From the NCBI RefSeq assembly GCF_015694405.1, contig NZ_JADQDB010000001.1, positions 310,001 to 374,000 of the forward strand: a stretch of DNA of 64,000 nt, in the 5' to 3' direction. Shown piece after piece: positions 1 through 8,996 of the stretch. The translations under genes and the position numbers were made by a program. The notes under the pieces are model-generated. The model saw nothing but the letters and a program-made list of their open reading frames with translations, was not told where the DNA came from and made no database searches. This DNA is from Pelagibacterium limicola. Lineage in GTDB: Bacteria > Pseudomonadota > Alphaproteobacteria > Rhizobiales > Devosiaceae. The stretch's first letter is position 1. Every line of letters starts with the position of its first letter.

Positions 1-2505
1 ATCGAGAAGGCGGAGGATGCGGCGATTGCGAAACCGCTGCCGCAGGAGCGCCTGCGCAACAAGCGCCGCCTCGACAGGGAGGCCGCCGCCGCAGCAACGC
101 CCCCGGTCGAGCCGAAGAAAAAGAAGGCCACAAAATCGCCTGTGACCGGCATGACGCTCAAGTCCCCGAAGTCAAAAGCCAACGCCATCGAGCGCCCCAC
201 CAATCTCGACGGTTTCGGTGAAGCCGAGCAGGCCGGCTTCGGCCATGTGCCGTCCCAGCCCACCGCCCGCGACATCTCCCGCGCCGCCGCCAAGGACCCC
301 GCGACCATGGCCCAGCTTCGCGGCGCCCTCGCAACGGCCCGCGACACGTCGACATCCGATTCAAACCTCGTGGGAGTAACGGCCACCGTTCAGGCGCTCG
401 AACAGATCATCCTCCACGGCCGCAAGGAGGTCGAGGGCGCCGCCCCGTGGAAGCCCCATCGTCCTGAAGCGCTGAAGAAGGATCGCGGCGGCATTCCGTT
501 CAAGCTGGTGACCGATTACACCCCCGCCGGCGACCAGCCCACCGCGATTGCCGAGCTTGTCGAGGGCATAAACAACGGCGAGACCGACCAGGTCCTGCTG
601 GGCGTCACCGGCTCGGGCAAAACCTTCACCGCCGCCCAGGTCATCGCCCGCACCAACCGCCCCGCGCTCATCCTCGCCCCCAACAAGACGCTGGCCGCCC
701 AGCTCTATGGCGAGTTCAAGAACTTCTTCCCCGAAAACGCGGTGGAATATTTCGTCTCCTATTACGACTACTACCAGCCCGAGGCCTACGTCCCGCGCAC
801 GGATACCTATATCGAGAAGGAATCCACCATCAACGAGCAGATCGACCGGATGCGCCACTCGGCCACCCGCGCGATCCTCGAGCGCGACGACGTCATCATC
901 GTCGCCTCCGTCTCCTGCATTTACGGTATCGGCTCGGTGGAGGACTACACCACCATGACCATCTGGCTCGAAAAGGGCCAGAAGATCGACCAGCGCGCCC
1001 TATTGAACGAGCTCGTCGCCCTGCAATACAAGCGCGGCGACATCGGCTTCGTGCGCGGCACCTTCCGCGTGCGTGGCGATACGGTGGAAATCTTCCCCGC
1101 CCACTATGAGGATGCCGCCTGGCGCATCACCCTCTTCGGCGACGAGATCGAGACCATCGCCGAATTCGATCCCCTGACCGGCAAGAAATCCGCCGAGCTC
1201 AACGCCGTCCGCGTCTTCGCCAATTCCCACCACGTCACCACCCGCACGACGATGAACGCGGCCATCAAGGAGATCAAGAAGGAGCTCCAGGCCCGCCTGC
1301 AGGAATTGAACGGCGCCGGCCGCTTCCTCGAAGCCCAGCGCCTCGAACAGCGCACGCTCTTCGATCTCGAGATGATGGAAGCCACCGGCTCCTGCGCCGG
1401 CATCGAGAACTATTCGCGCTATTTCTCCGGCCGCAAGCCCGGCGAGCCGCCCCCCACGCTCTTCGAATACCTCCCCGACAACGCGCTGGTGTTCGTTGAT
1501 GAATCCCACGTCACCATCGGCCAGCTCGGCGCCATGTATCGCGGCGACCTCCGCCGCAAGGCGACCCTCGCCGAATATGGCTTCCGCCTGCCCTCCTGCA
1601 TGGACAACCGCCCCCTGCGCTTTGAGGAATGGAACGCCATGCGCCCGCAAACGGTCTATGTCTCGGCAACGCCAGGCGCGTGGGAGCTCGAACAGACCGG
1701 TGGCGTTTTCGCCGAACAGGTCATCCGCCCCACCGGCCTCACCGACCCCAATGTGGAGATCCGCCCGGCCACCAGCCAGGTCGATGACGTGGTCGATGAA
1801 ATCCGCAAGACCACCGACGCGGGCTATCGCACCCTGCTCACCGTCCTCACCAAGAAAATGGCCGAGGACCTCACCGAATATCTGCACGAACAGGGCATCC
1901 GCGTGCGCTACATGCATTCCGACATCGACACCATCGAGCGCATCGAGATCATTCGCGACCTGCGCCTTGGCGCCTTCGACGTGCTGGTCGGCATCAACCT
2001 GCTACGCGAAGGCCTCGACATCCCCGAATGCGGCCTCGTCGCCATCCTCGATGCCGACAAGGAAGGCTTCCTGCGCTCGGAAACCTCCCTCATCCAGACC
2101 ATCGGCCGCGCCGCCCGCAACATCGATGGCCACGTCATCCTCTATGCCGACCGCATAACCGGCTCAATGGACCGCGCCCTCGCCGAAACCAACCGCCGCC
2201 GCGAAAAACAGCTCGCCTACAACACCGAACACGGTATCACCCCGCAATCCGTCAAGGCCCGCATCAACGACATCGTCGACAGCGTCTACGAACGCGACCA
2301 CGTCTCGATAAAGATCAGACCGGGCAAGGACGGCAAGGACACCGTCCCCGTCGGCGCCAACCTGGCGGCAGTCATCAAGGACCTCGAAGGCAAAATGCGC
2401 GAGGCGGCCACGAACCTGGAATTCGAACAGGCAGCGAGATTGCGGGACGAAATCAAGAAGTTGCGGGAGATGGAGTTGGATGTGTTGGAAGGGCCGGGAG
2501 GCTGA
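1..2505 (+). CDS. uvrB: UvrABC excinuclease subunit B, 5' end outside the window
   Basis: UvrB is the helicase-like damage-verification subunit of nucleotide excision repair. It receives DNA from UvrA and recruits UvrC, which is also in this window (17780-19657). The Walker A motif GVTGSGKT is encoded at 601-624, followed by the [11 protein letters not shown] beta-hairpin, a DESH Walker B box and a C-terminal UVR motif ([13 protein letters not shown]) that contacts UvrC. The reading frame stays open to base 1 with coding-like G/C third positions. A GTG at 142 and an ATG at 151 are possible internal starts, but neither has a convincing ribosome site. I therefore treat the gene as 5'-partial, with the long Lys/Ala-rich N-terminal extension seen in some alphaproteobacterial UvrB proteins. 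The family identity is certain; only the start is open. Confidence 0.95.
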   Translation: MEKAEDAAIAKPLPQERLRNKRRLDREAAAAATPPVEPKKKKATKSPVTGMTLKSPKSKANAIERPTNLDGFGEAEQAGFGHVPSQPTARDISRAAAKDPATMAQLRGALATARDTSTSDSNLVGVTATVQALEQIILHGRKEVEGAAPWKPHRPEALKKDRGGIPFKLVTDYTPAGDQPTAIAELVEGINNGETDQVLLGVTGSGKTFTAAQVIARTNRPALILAPNKTLAAQLYGEFKNFFPENAVEYFVSYYDYYQPEAYVPRTDTYIEKESTINEQIDRMRHSATRAILERDDVIIVASVSCIYGIGSVEDYTTMTIWLEKGQKIDQRALLNELVALQYKRGDIGFVRGTFRVRGDTVEIFPAHYEDAAWRITLFGDEIETIAEFDPLTGKKSAELNAVRVFANSHHVTTRTTMNAAIKEIKKELQARLQELNGAGRFLEAQRLEQRTLFDLEMMEATGSCAGIENYSRYFSGRKPGEPPPTLFEYLPDNALVFVDESHVTIGQLGAMYRGDLRRKATLAEYGFRLPSCMDNRPLRFEEWNAMRPQTVYVSATPGAWELEQTGGVFAEQVIRPTGLTDPNVEIRPATSQVDDVVDEIRKTTDAGYRTLLTVLTKKMAEDLTEYLHEQGIRVRYMHSDIDTIERIEIIRDLRLGAFDVLVGINLLREGLDIPECGLVAILDADKEGFLRSETSLIQTIGRAARNIDGHVILYADRITGSMDRALAETNRRREKQLAYNTEHGITPQSVKARINDIVDSVYERDHVSIKIRPGKDGKDTVPVGANLAAVIKDLEGKMREAATNLEFEQAARLRDEIKKLREMELDVLEGPGG

Positions 2506-2527
2506 TCAACTGACGCATATTTATTGG

Positions 2528-5500
2528 TTACATTTTTTTCTTCTTGTAGATCGCATCAATGACTCTCTGCCTAAGTCGGCTATTTGGTCGCTTAGCACCC
2601 GTTGAGTGCTTTCCATACGCCGAGCCTATGAGATTTTTCAGCCGATCACGTTCCGAAAATGGTATGTCGTCAATGTCATAGCTTTTACGCATTTCTTTGG
2701 CGAGATCGGATAAATAAAATGAATTCTTGTCGAGCGATACTATATAGTCCTCGACATGCGTCTCCCATCCCTTCGGTTTCTCTCGAACAATTTGTATCGT
2801 TAGAATATGCCTAGCTGCCGCATCGGTTGTTCTTCCTAAGTAGTCTAAATATAGCGGTAGCATTTTCGCGGAAAAGAACTCCTGGCCGTAAAAATTACCG
2901 ACATTCCACGGAATTGACGTCATCAGTCTTCGCCATTTTTCTTCGCCCTCATACTTATCAAAAGATTCATCGAGATAGAAAGACAGTCCATCCAACCCGC
3001 CATGGCCCTCCTCGGAAAGTATTGGCGATAACACGACGATAATGCGCATTTCCCTTGCCCAGGTAAGCATTATCTCATCCAGAAGCTTCTTTCTAATTGG
3101 TACGCCGGCGTGGTCGCTGTTTCTTAGTGCACGTGCAGCACACTTCATAATTTGCAAACAAACAAACAGAGACGATTCACTGATATATCGATTTATAGTT
3201 TGCTGATATGGCTTACTACGATCGTAGTTCTTATCAAGAATAGCGTCCTTTAGTTCCGTAGGAATATTGGAATGAGACGCTTCGTTCTCAATTGCTTCTT
3301 TTGCCTCCTCTAGTTTTTCAATATTAGGCTCCCAGTGAAGAATTTCATAAGGGTCGAAGTGGTCCGAAAAATTGGTTCTACTCTCAAATTCAGAATTTAG
3401 ATCACTGAGGTCTCTATATAGCACCTCTAGTAAATCGCCACTTCGACGGTCAATACCACTGTAAAATTCGATAATTTCAGGGTGAGAAGCGTACCGCCGA
3501 TCGCTCATAATGAAATTATAGAACTCCTTGCTGTGATGCATACGGTTAGCTGCAAAATACTGTAGCCAATATGCAAAACGAAAACAGTATTTATCTTCGT
3601 ACGCATGAATTATTCCACAGGAACACAATATAAAAAACAACGTATCAGATTCTATTTCTACAAGTTGAGCCTTTGCGTATTCAGTAATTTTTTCGATAAA
3701 TAAACTCTTGGAAAACACCGGCTCTCCAGATTTCATTATCTGTTCAGCAAAATATCCTAGAGAAAATAAACTATCCTTTAAATCTGGAGCTGTATTATAT
3801 TTCGGTATACTTTGAACTTCGTTAAATAATATACCAAGAAATAGGTTGATCACCTCAGTTCTATTAACAGGACTAGCATCAATTTGATGCTCAAATATGT
3901 TAAGTAGCGTGTCACAGTTATGCGGAGTTCTAGGAAGATTAAGCTGAGTAAGATTGTCACTTAGCCGCCGAAGTGCAAGTTCTTCGGAAAAAGGAGCGCC
4001 TTGAGTGATATATTGTAGTACTAGTTCGCGCATCGATTTGCGATCAAGCGCCCAGAGATTGAGTTCTCTTATTTCCCCTTCCACGGCCTCACTATATACT
4101 ACCCCCACTTTTTCAGGATCTTCTACGCGCATGAGCATAATCACACGGGCATTGGGAACAACCTTTTTGACTGAGCCGAAATGACGGGCGTGTAGTTTGT
4201 TCTTAGGATCAAATTCATCGATTATGATCAAGTCTGGTAAACTAGGCTTACCCAGCAGTCGTTTGGATTGTTCTTCAAAAAACGTCTTTATTGCCGCCTC
4301 ATGATTTTTTGCCTCCGTAATTCGATACATCAGCGGAAAAACACTTGTTGTCTTTGCGCTGCGCAACACGAGGTGATGGCCGAGAACAGTTAAGCCGTAT
4401 TGAGAAGGGGCCTTTATTAAAGTGTCTTGAGCGCTCGCTAGAACTTCGTCGGCGCTCAAGAGAACCGCGTTTTTGGCTTCCCGCGAGATTTCAGGTGTTT
4501 CACTCAATGTAGGTTCTATCCAGCACCGTTTTCCACGTCCCTCGGGGCGTAGTGCCTCGTGCAGTCTTGCCGTGTATTCGATTTCTAACCTGGCCTGAAC
4601 GTCGCTGGGGTTCGCGAGCAGATTTTGATCCTGCTTGAGGAAAATAACGGCCACGCCATCGTTAGTGCCCGAAAATGTCGTTCCAGATACGAAACGCTGG
4701 TGCGCTTTTGTCCATTCTCTATATTGCACCTCGACACGGCTATCGTTCAGATCGACAATCGCGTACCCAAGTTTGTCGCCCTTACGGCTAAAAAGGGCCG
4801 GTGCGCTGATGCCACAACAATTGCCAAATATGCCATAATGAGAATCCAGACGTTGCGCATGGACATGACCATGAAAACACGCCGAAAAATGTCGGCGCAT
4901 CGTTTCCCCTAACTCCGTTCTGGCCCAGTCGCTTAACCAGTCAAGCGGATGGTGCATAACTAGAATACGAGAGGGGAATTCTGTTTCTTGTAGCCACTGA
5001 TGGAGCAATCGCGTGTCAATATGCAATTTACCTCGATCATCACGCGCGTACTGCTGGCCTTGGCCTCCAAATGAAAAGAGCGAGGTATTTAGGCAATAGA
5101 CGCCCACGGATTCTGTCAGCTCGTGACCGGCTCCAAGTGCATTATTTCCACATCCTAAAGCCTCGAAATCGTGTTCAATCGCCAAGTGGCGATTGAATTT
5201 TTTCGAAACAAACTCAACCTCAGCGCCAGAAAAAAAACTTGTCGCTTCTTGTTCTGAATTTATGATCTTATCGAATGCAGCTAGGACCTGCGCTTTCTCA
5301 TTTACGTAATCAGAATCCACATCGTGATTTCCTGCAGCAATGACAAGGTTCTTTTTTCCAAGTCCCAGTTCATTCAACGTTGAGATAAACTTCGATGCCT
5401 CTTCATAATTCTCGGCACGCGCGCCCGCTTGAACCAAATCGCCGGAAATAATTACGACAAGTGCTTCGTTGTGGTTGGCATTCCTAATATCATCAATAAA

Positions 5501-5575
5501 GGACGAAAGAACCACTCCCTGTTCTTCGTACCAGCCTTTCCTAATATGCAAATCCGATAAGTGAAGTATCTTCAT
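2528..5575 (-). CDS. Metallophosphoesterase fused to a degenerate STAND-like module; AT-rich, probably acquired, candidate defence gene
   Basis: A 1015-residue protein. Residues 1-240 form a calcineurin-like phosphoesterase with all metal-site motifs: D8-x-H10, GD 45-46, GNHD 82-85, HH 208-209 and GHVH 236-239. A STAND-like core follows. The P-loop position around 389-396 (APSQYGLT) lacks the Walker Lys, but a Walker B-like strand LIIIDE (449-454) remains. Near 664-677 CFRFAYWLQYFAA matches the FxF..YFAA hallmark of NACHT/STAND winged helices, and the C-terminus looks helical. Base composition is far more AT-rich than in every neighbour, and the gene stands alone between uvrB and the 5756 repeat. 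The start is ATG at 5575 with GGAG nine bases upstream; the TTG at 5590 lies in that ribosome site. A phage-sensing effector role is inference from architecture, not shown. Confidence 0.75.
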   Translation of the reverse strand: MKILHLSDLHIRKGWYEEQGVVLSSFIDDIRNANHNEALVVIISGDLVQAGARAENYEEASKFISTLNELGLGKKNLVIAAGNHDVDSDYVNEKAQVLAAFDKIINSEQEATSFFSGAEVEFVSKKFNRHLAIEHDFEALGCGNNALGAGHELTESVGVYCLNTSLFSFGGQGQQYARDDRGKLHIDTRLLHQWLQETEFPSRILVMHHPLDWLSDWARTELGETMRRHFSACFHGHVHAQRLDSHYGIFGNCCGISAPALFSRKGDKLGYAIVDLNDSRVEVQYREWTKAHQRFVSGTTFSGTNDGVAVIFLKQDQNLLANPSDVQARLEIEYTARLHEALRPEGRGKRCWIEPTLSETPEISREAKNAVLLSADEVLASAQDTLIKAPSQYGLTVLGHHLVLRSAKTTSVFPLMYRITEAKNHEAAIKTFFEEQSKRLLGKPSLPDLIIIDEFDPKNKLHARHFGSVKKVVPNARVIMLMRVEDPEKVGVVYSEAVEGEIRELNLWALDRKSMRELVLQYITQGAPFSEELALRRLSDNLTQLNLPRTPHNCDTLLNIFEHQIDASPVNRTEVINLFLGILFNEVQSIPKYNTAPDLKDSLFSLGYFAEQIMKSGEPVFSKSLFIEKITEYAKAQLVEIESDTLFFILCSCGIIHAYEDKYCFRFAYWLQYFAANRMHHSKEFYNFIMSDRRYASHPEIIEFYSGIDRRSGDLLEVLYRDLSDLNSEFESRTNFSDHFDPYEILHWEPNIEKLEEAKEAIENEASHSNIPTELKDAILDKNYDRSKPYQQTINRYISESSLFVCLQIMKCAARALRNSDHAGVPIRKKLLDEIMLTWAREMRIIVVLSPILSEEGHGGLDGLSFYLDESFDKYEGEEKWRRLMTSIPWNVGNFYGQEFFSAKMLPLYLDYLGRTTDAAARHILTIQIVREKPKGWETHVEDYIVSLDKNSFYLSDLAKEMRKSYDIDDIPFSERDRLKNLIGSAYGKHSTGAKRPNSRLRQRVIDAIYKKKKM

Positions 5576-5755
5576 AAAATAATTCTCCAACTCGAGGTAA
5601 CTAAGTCTAAACTAACCTCTCGATCTTTCAACTGCGGGGCCCATTTATCCCCACCCCACAAACCTCCCCTATCCTCCCCTGTCGCACCCGCTTCGCCCCA
5701 TCACCGACAGGAGGCCCCTTTGCACGAGGATTTCGGCACCCGCGCCTTTAATGTC

Positions 5756-5884
5756 TCAGTACGGGAAGGACGAGCGAAGTGAGGACCCCGGCGAACGTTT
5801 TCGCCGCCCCGTCGGAGGGCCAGTGAAATCCATAGGGCGGCTTTAGCCCGTCATGGATTTCACGGTACGGCCCGTGAGACAGAA
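5756..5884 (+). repeat. Structured intergenic repeat, copy A
   Basis: About 129 bases closely matching 6992-7122. The first 57 bases are nearly identical in both copies, and both end in CGTGAGACAGAA. Copy A can form a small hairpin GGCG/CGCC (5790-5805, loop AACGTTTT) and an 11-bp stem GTGAAATCCAT/ATGGATTTCAC (5823-5833 with 5853-5863) enclosing a GGGC/GCCC stem. The stems differ between copies but stay paired. It ends just before the ribosome site of the gene at 5898. The strand given is arbitrary. Confidence 0.8.
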
Positions 5885-5897
5885 AAAAGGACACCCC

Positions 5898-6461
5898 ATG
5901 CCCCGCCACAAAGCCCCTCCCCGTTCCACCACGCTCGACGCTCACGCCGCCCATGCCGCGCTCATCGCGCGGCTGGAGGCGTTTCAGCTGACCATTGCGC
6001 CTTATGGCAAATCCCGGCCCGATGCGCCTGTGCCCCCGCCCACGGCGGACATGGCCGCCGATCTCATCGCGCAGATGGTCCGCCAGATGCGCCATGCGCC
6101 CGAGGCGCGCGGCCTGCCCCGGCTCGACAGGGATCGCCCCGTCACAATCTCCGAACTGACGGTGGCCTTCGCCCAGACCCATCAGGCCTTCGATGCGTTC
6201 GGCAAGCACCACAAATTCGACCGTCCGGTCGCCGATGCGGCGTCCCAGCAGCGCACGATCGAATACCGCAAGAAAATGATGCGGATGATCAATGTCCGGA
6301 TCATCGATGGCATCCGCTCGGGCTATCTGTTGCCCTCCGGCGGCCCCGAGGACAAGGAAAAGCGCGCGCTGGCGAAGCAGTTTACCGAGATCGTCAAACG
6401 CCTCGAAATCCTCGCCGACGACAAGGTCTTCCCCTATGTGGGCGAGACGACATATCGCTGA
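5898..6461 (+). CDS. Hypothetical protein, 187 residues
   Basis: I do not recognise a family. The frame has strong G/C third-position bias, as in neighbouring real genes. The start ATG at 5898 has an AAGGA-type ribosome site at 5887-5891; an upstream in-frame start at 5853 would read through repeat copy A and is rejected. The product is soluble-looking, with no signal peptide or membrane segment. It has a basic, proline-rich N-terminus, a central segment with FAQTHQAFDAFGKHHKF, and a C-terminal helical part rich in K/R/E. It sits alone between two direct copies of a structured repeat, with no operon partner. It may encode a lineage-restricted protein; function is unknown. Confidence 0.6.
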   Translation: MPRHKAPPRSTTLDAHAAHAALIARLEAFQLTIAPYGKSRPDAPVPPPTADMAADLIAQMVRQMRHAPEARGLPRLDRDRPVTISELTVAFAQTHQAFDAFGKHHKFDRPVADAASQQRTIEYRKKMMRMINVRIIDGIRSGYLLPSGGPEDKEKRALAKQFTEIVKRLEILADDKVFPYVGETTYR

Positions 6462-6484
6462 ACCGGTACACCGCATGCGGCCGG

Positions 6485-6880
6485 CTCAGCGGTGTCCCGA
6501 AAGATCTTATCCCCGCCCCCTCCACCCGCGCCATACTGCTCTCACGACCCCGCGCCGAACGCATGCGCAACGAACGTGTGGCGGGAGGTTGGATGGAAGG
6601 GCTCAGGGCGGATTACCCCCTGGACCGGACCTGAAAACCGCGTCGGTCCGGGTCCGATGGGAGTCGTCCCAGCGGAGGTCCAAAGCGGACGGATGGCCGG
6701 ATGTGGATAACATGTGAGGGGTGCGGGCCAGTATAGCGGCCCGTGTGACTCTCCCACGTCGCACCGGGGAAACCCGGAGGGGCAGCGGAAGCCATTGGCT
6801 CCCAACAAACCCCAGCCCGAGCAAGCCGCCATAAGCCTAAAATCCCGGATGCCTGGGGCGATGATCGCTTCATACTAGAC
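6485..6880. other. Hairpin-rich non-coding stretch
   Basis: There is no credible gene between 6462 and 7140; the open frames here overlap one another on both strands. Several stems are visible: GGACC-rich arms around 6629-6663, CGGGCC/GGCCCG near 6725-6745 enclosed by GGTGCG/CGCACC, a CCGGG-GAAA-CCCGG tetraloop hairpin near 6765-6778, and an 11-bp stem TGGGGCGATGA/TCATCGCCCCA spanning about 6854-6910. SRP, RNase P and tmRNA signature sequences were looked for by eye and not found. A structured RNA is possible but unproven. Confidence 0.4.
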
Positions 6881-6991
6881 TAAAAGAGTGCGGAGCGTTC
6901 ATCGCCCCATGCCTGTTCGACTGCCATCATCCCCCGAGGCTCAACGCCATCGGGAAGTTCCGCACGCCTGCACGAAAGGCCGCCAAATGCT

Positions 6992-7122
6992 TCAGTACGG
7001 GAAGGACGAACGAAGTGAGGACCCCGGCCAACGTTTTGGCCGCGCCGTCGCAGGCGCAACGCAGGGCATAGGCGCGGCGTTAGCGCCGTCATGCCCGGCG
7101 TGGTGCGCGCCGTGAGACAGAA
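6992..7122 (+). repeat. Structured intergenic repeat, copy B
   Basis: Second copy of the element at 5756-5884, in the same orientation and 1.2 kb away. The small hairpin is GGCC/GGCC here (7026-7041, same AACGTTTT loop). The main stem pairs 7054-7069 with 7091-7108 around a GGCGC/GCGCC inner stem (7071-7075 with 7083-7087). The copy lies just beyond the stop codon of pgeF, which ends at 7141 on the other strand. The final 10 bases, CCGTGAGACA, occur again at 7131-7140. Confidence 0.8.
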
Positions 7123-7140
7123 CAAACTCCCCGTGAGACA

Positions 7141-7908
7141 TCAACCAAGAGCAACCAACGAAATCTGCCGTCCGGCCCTCGTCCCCTTATGCGTCCCATA
7201 CCGGTGCGAAAAATACCGCTCCGGCGCCGCATAACTGTCCCCGCCCACGGCCTCGATGCTATAAAGCCCCAGTGCCCTCGCCTGGCTCTCCACCAGCCCC
7301 GGCACATCGAAATGGGGTTTGCCCCGCCCGGCCACGATGAACGGCACCGCATCGGGATAGTCCCGCCCGATCATCGCGGCGAACGCCTCGCCCACCTCGT
7401 AGCTTTCGGGCGCAATTGAAGGCCCGATCGCCGCCGAAATTCTCCCCGCGCTGGCGCCCAGCGCTATCATCGCCTCCACAGCTCGGGCCAGCACCCCGTC
7501 CACCGCCCCGCGCCACCCCGCATGCGCGGCCCCGATCACCCCGGCTTGTGGGTCGGCCAGCAGCACGGGGACGCAATCGGCGGTCAGAATGCCCAGGGCG
7601 ATGCCAGGCCGGGCCGTCACCAGCGCATCGGCCTCGGGGCGCGCGTCGAGGTCGGTCTGTTCGCCGACGGTGAGCACGGCGGTGCCATGCACCTGCCTGG
7701 CCATCGCCACCGGCACCGGCCCGAGCTTCAATGCCATCACCGCGCGGTGGATGTTCTCGCGCACGTTGGCGGGGTCGTCCCCCACCGCAACCGAGGCGTT
7801 GAGCGCGGCGAACTCGCCCTCGGACACCCCGCCCTGCCGCCCGAAGAATCCGTGGCGGATGCGGGGCAAGGCGGAGAGAGAGGGAGCAGTTTCGAACGGT
7901 GGGTGCAT
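7141..7908 (-). CDS. pgeF: Peptidoglycan editing factor / multicopper-oxidase-fold purine nucleoside phosphorylase (YfiH family)
   Basis: A member of the YfiH/DUF152 family, annotated variously as laccase-domain protein, purine nucleoside phosphorylase or peptidoglycan editing factor. The 255-residue length is normal. Recognisable family blocks are RHGFFGRQGGVS near the N-terminus, ARQVHGT, the metal-site stretch LTADCVPVLL and AHAGWRG. The ATG at 7908 lies 11 bases past the stop of the preceding methyltransferase gene. A TTG at 7923 that overlaps that stop is the alternative start. It is the last gene of an lgt-midA-pgeF string. The exact substrate in this organism is not readable from sequence. 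Confidence 0.9.
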   Translation of the reverse strand: MHPPFETAPSLSALPRIRHGFFGRQGGVSEGEFAALNASVAVGDDPANVRENIHRAVMALKLGPVPVAMARQVHGTAVLTVGEQTDLDARPEADALVTARPGIALGILTADCVPVLLADPQAGVIGAAHAGWRGAVDGVLARAVEAMIALGASAGRISAAIGPSIAPESYEVGEAFAAMIGRDYPDAVPFIVAGRGKPHFDVPGLVESQARALGLYSIEAVGGDSYAAPERYFSHRYGTHKGTRAGRQISLVALG

Positions 7909-7919
7909 GAACTGAACTT

Positions 7920-8996
7920 TCAAAAACCGGCAGGCTTGAGACCGGGAGAGGCCGCGCAGAACGCCTTGAACAGCACGCCCATTTCATCGGGGTGCGTAAG
8001 CCGCCGCAGCGCCCCGGTCAGCGCCCCGGCCTCAGCCGGATTCGCCCGGGCCAGCGCCTCGCACCGCGCGGTGATCCCCAAGGATGTAAGAAAATCCCCC
8101 TGGGGAACAAGTGGCGCTATGCTCAACCCTGCCATGCGCAAAGCATCGCCCAGCGCTTCGAAGTCCACATGCGCGGTAAGATCCGCCTCCCCCGGCACCT
8201 CCAGAGGATCGGCAAACCGGTGCCTCGCCAGCGCCTGAAGCGTTTCCCCCGGCTGGCTGCGCGCATAACCATAATCGATCGCCAGCAGCGCACCACCGCG
8301 CGGACCGATCACCCGGCCGATCCGCTCGCCAAACTGCCGCGCCGCCAGCCCGATTTCGGCCACCGCCCCTTCCGGCGCATCGGCAAAGGCGGGCCCGAGC
8401 AGCGCGCCGTCATAGGGCGTCGGCGACAGCCCGAAGGTGCGCCGGCCTTCGGCCAGTCCCACCATCCGCTCGAACCACTTGCCGCCCCGCTGCACGAACT
8501 GCCGGATCGGCAAGGCATCGAAGAACTCGTTGGCGACGACGATCACCGGCGCATCGGAGATATCCTCGGGCTCGGAAACGAAGGTAGGATCGAAGGGCTT
8601 CAGCCTTTCCGCCTGGATGGCCTTGAGATCGGGGTTGGTTTCATAGAGCGCCAGCGCGAGCGCATCGGAAAACCCCGGCACCCGCCCCGCCACCCGCAGC
8701 GCATCCGCCATCAGCGTCCCCCGTCCGGGGCCGAGTTCGAGGAGCGTAATCCGGGCCGGCGACCCCATCTGGAGATAGAGGTCGGCGATCCATCCGCCGA
8801 TCATCTCCCCGAACATCTGGCTGATTTCGGGCGCGGTGATGAAGTCGCCCCCCGCCCCCAGCGGGTCGGCCTTGCGATAGTATCCGCGCGTGGGGTGCGT
8901 GAGGCACAATCCCATATAGGCCGCGATCGACATCGGCCCGCTCGTCCTGATCTGCATGTCGATCAGGTCGCCGAGCGACAGGTTTTCGTCAGGCAT
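7920..8996 (-). CDS. Class I SAM-dependent methyltransferase, MidA/NDUFAF7 family
   Basis: The 358-residue protein carries the SAM-binding motif LLELGPGRGTLMADALR and the family block GGDFITAPEISQMFGEMIGG. In mitochondria the NDUFAF7/MidA family symmetrically dimethylates an arginine of a complex I subunit and is needed for complex I assembly; the bacterial role is less clear. The start ATG at 8996 overlaps the end of lgt by 8 bases, so the two are probably co-translated. It is followed closely by pgeF, and this gene order recurs in alphaproteobacteria. I see no transit or signal peptide, in keeping with a cytoplasmic enzyme. Confidence 0.9.
   Translation of the reverse strand: MPDENLSLGDLIDMQIRTSGPMSIAAYMGLCLTHPTRGYYRKADPLGAGGDFITAPEISQMFGEMIGGWIADLYLQMGSPARITLLELGPGRGTLMADALRVAGRVPGFSDALALALYETNPDLKAIQAERLKPFDPTFVSEPEDISDAPVIVVANEFFDALPIRQFVQRGGKWFERMVGLAEGRRTFGLSPTPYDGALLGPAFADAPEGAVAEIGLAARQFGERIGRVIGPRGGALLAIDYGYARSQPGETLQALARHRFADPLEVPGEADLTAHVDFEALGDALRMAGLSIAPLVPQGDFLTSLGITARCEALARANPAEAGALTGALRRLTHPDEMGVLFKAFCAASPGLKPAGF

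Noticed and set aside
5576-5590. TTG at 5590 as start of the large phosphoesterase-STAND gene
   Set aside because: The TTG is part of the GGAG ribosome site for the ATG at 5575, which also matches the conserved phosphoesterase N-terminus.
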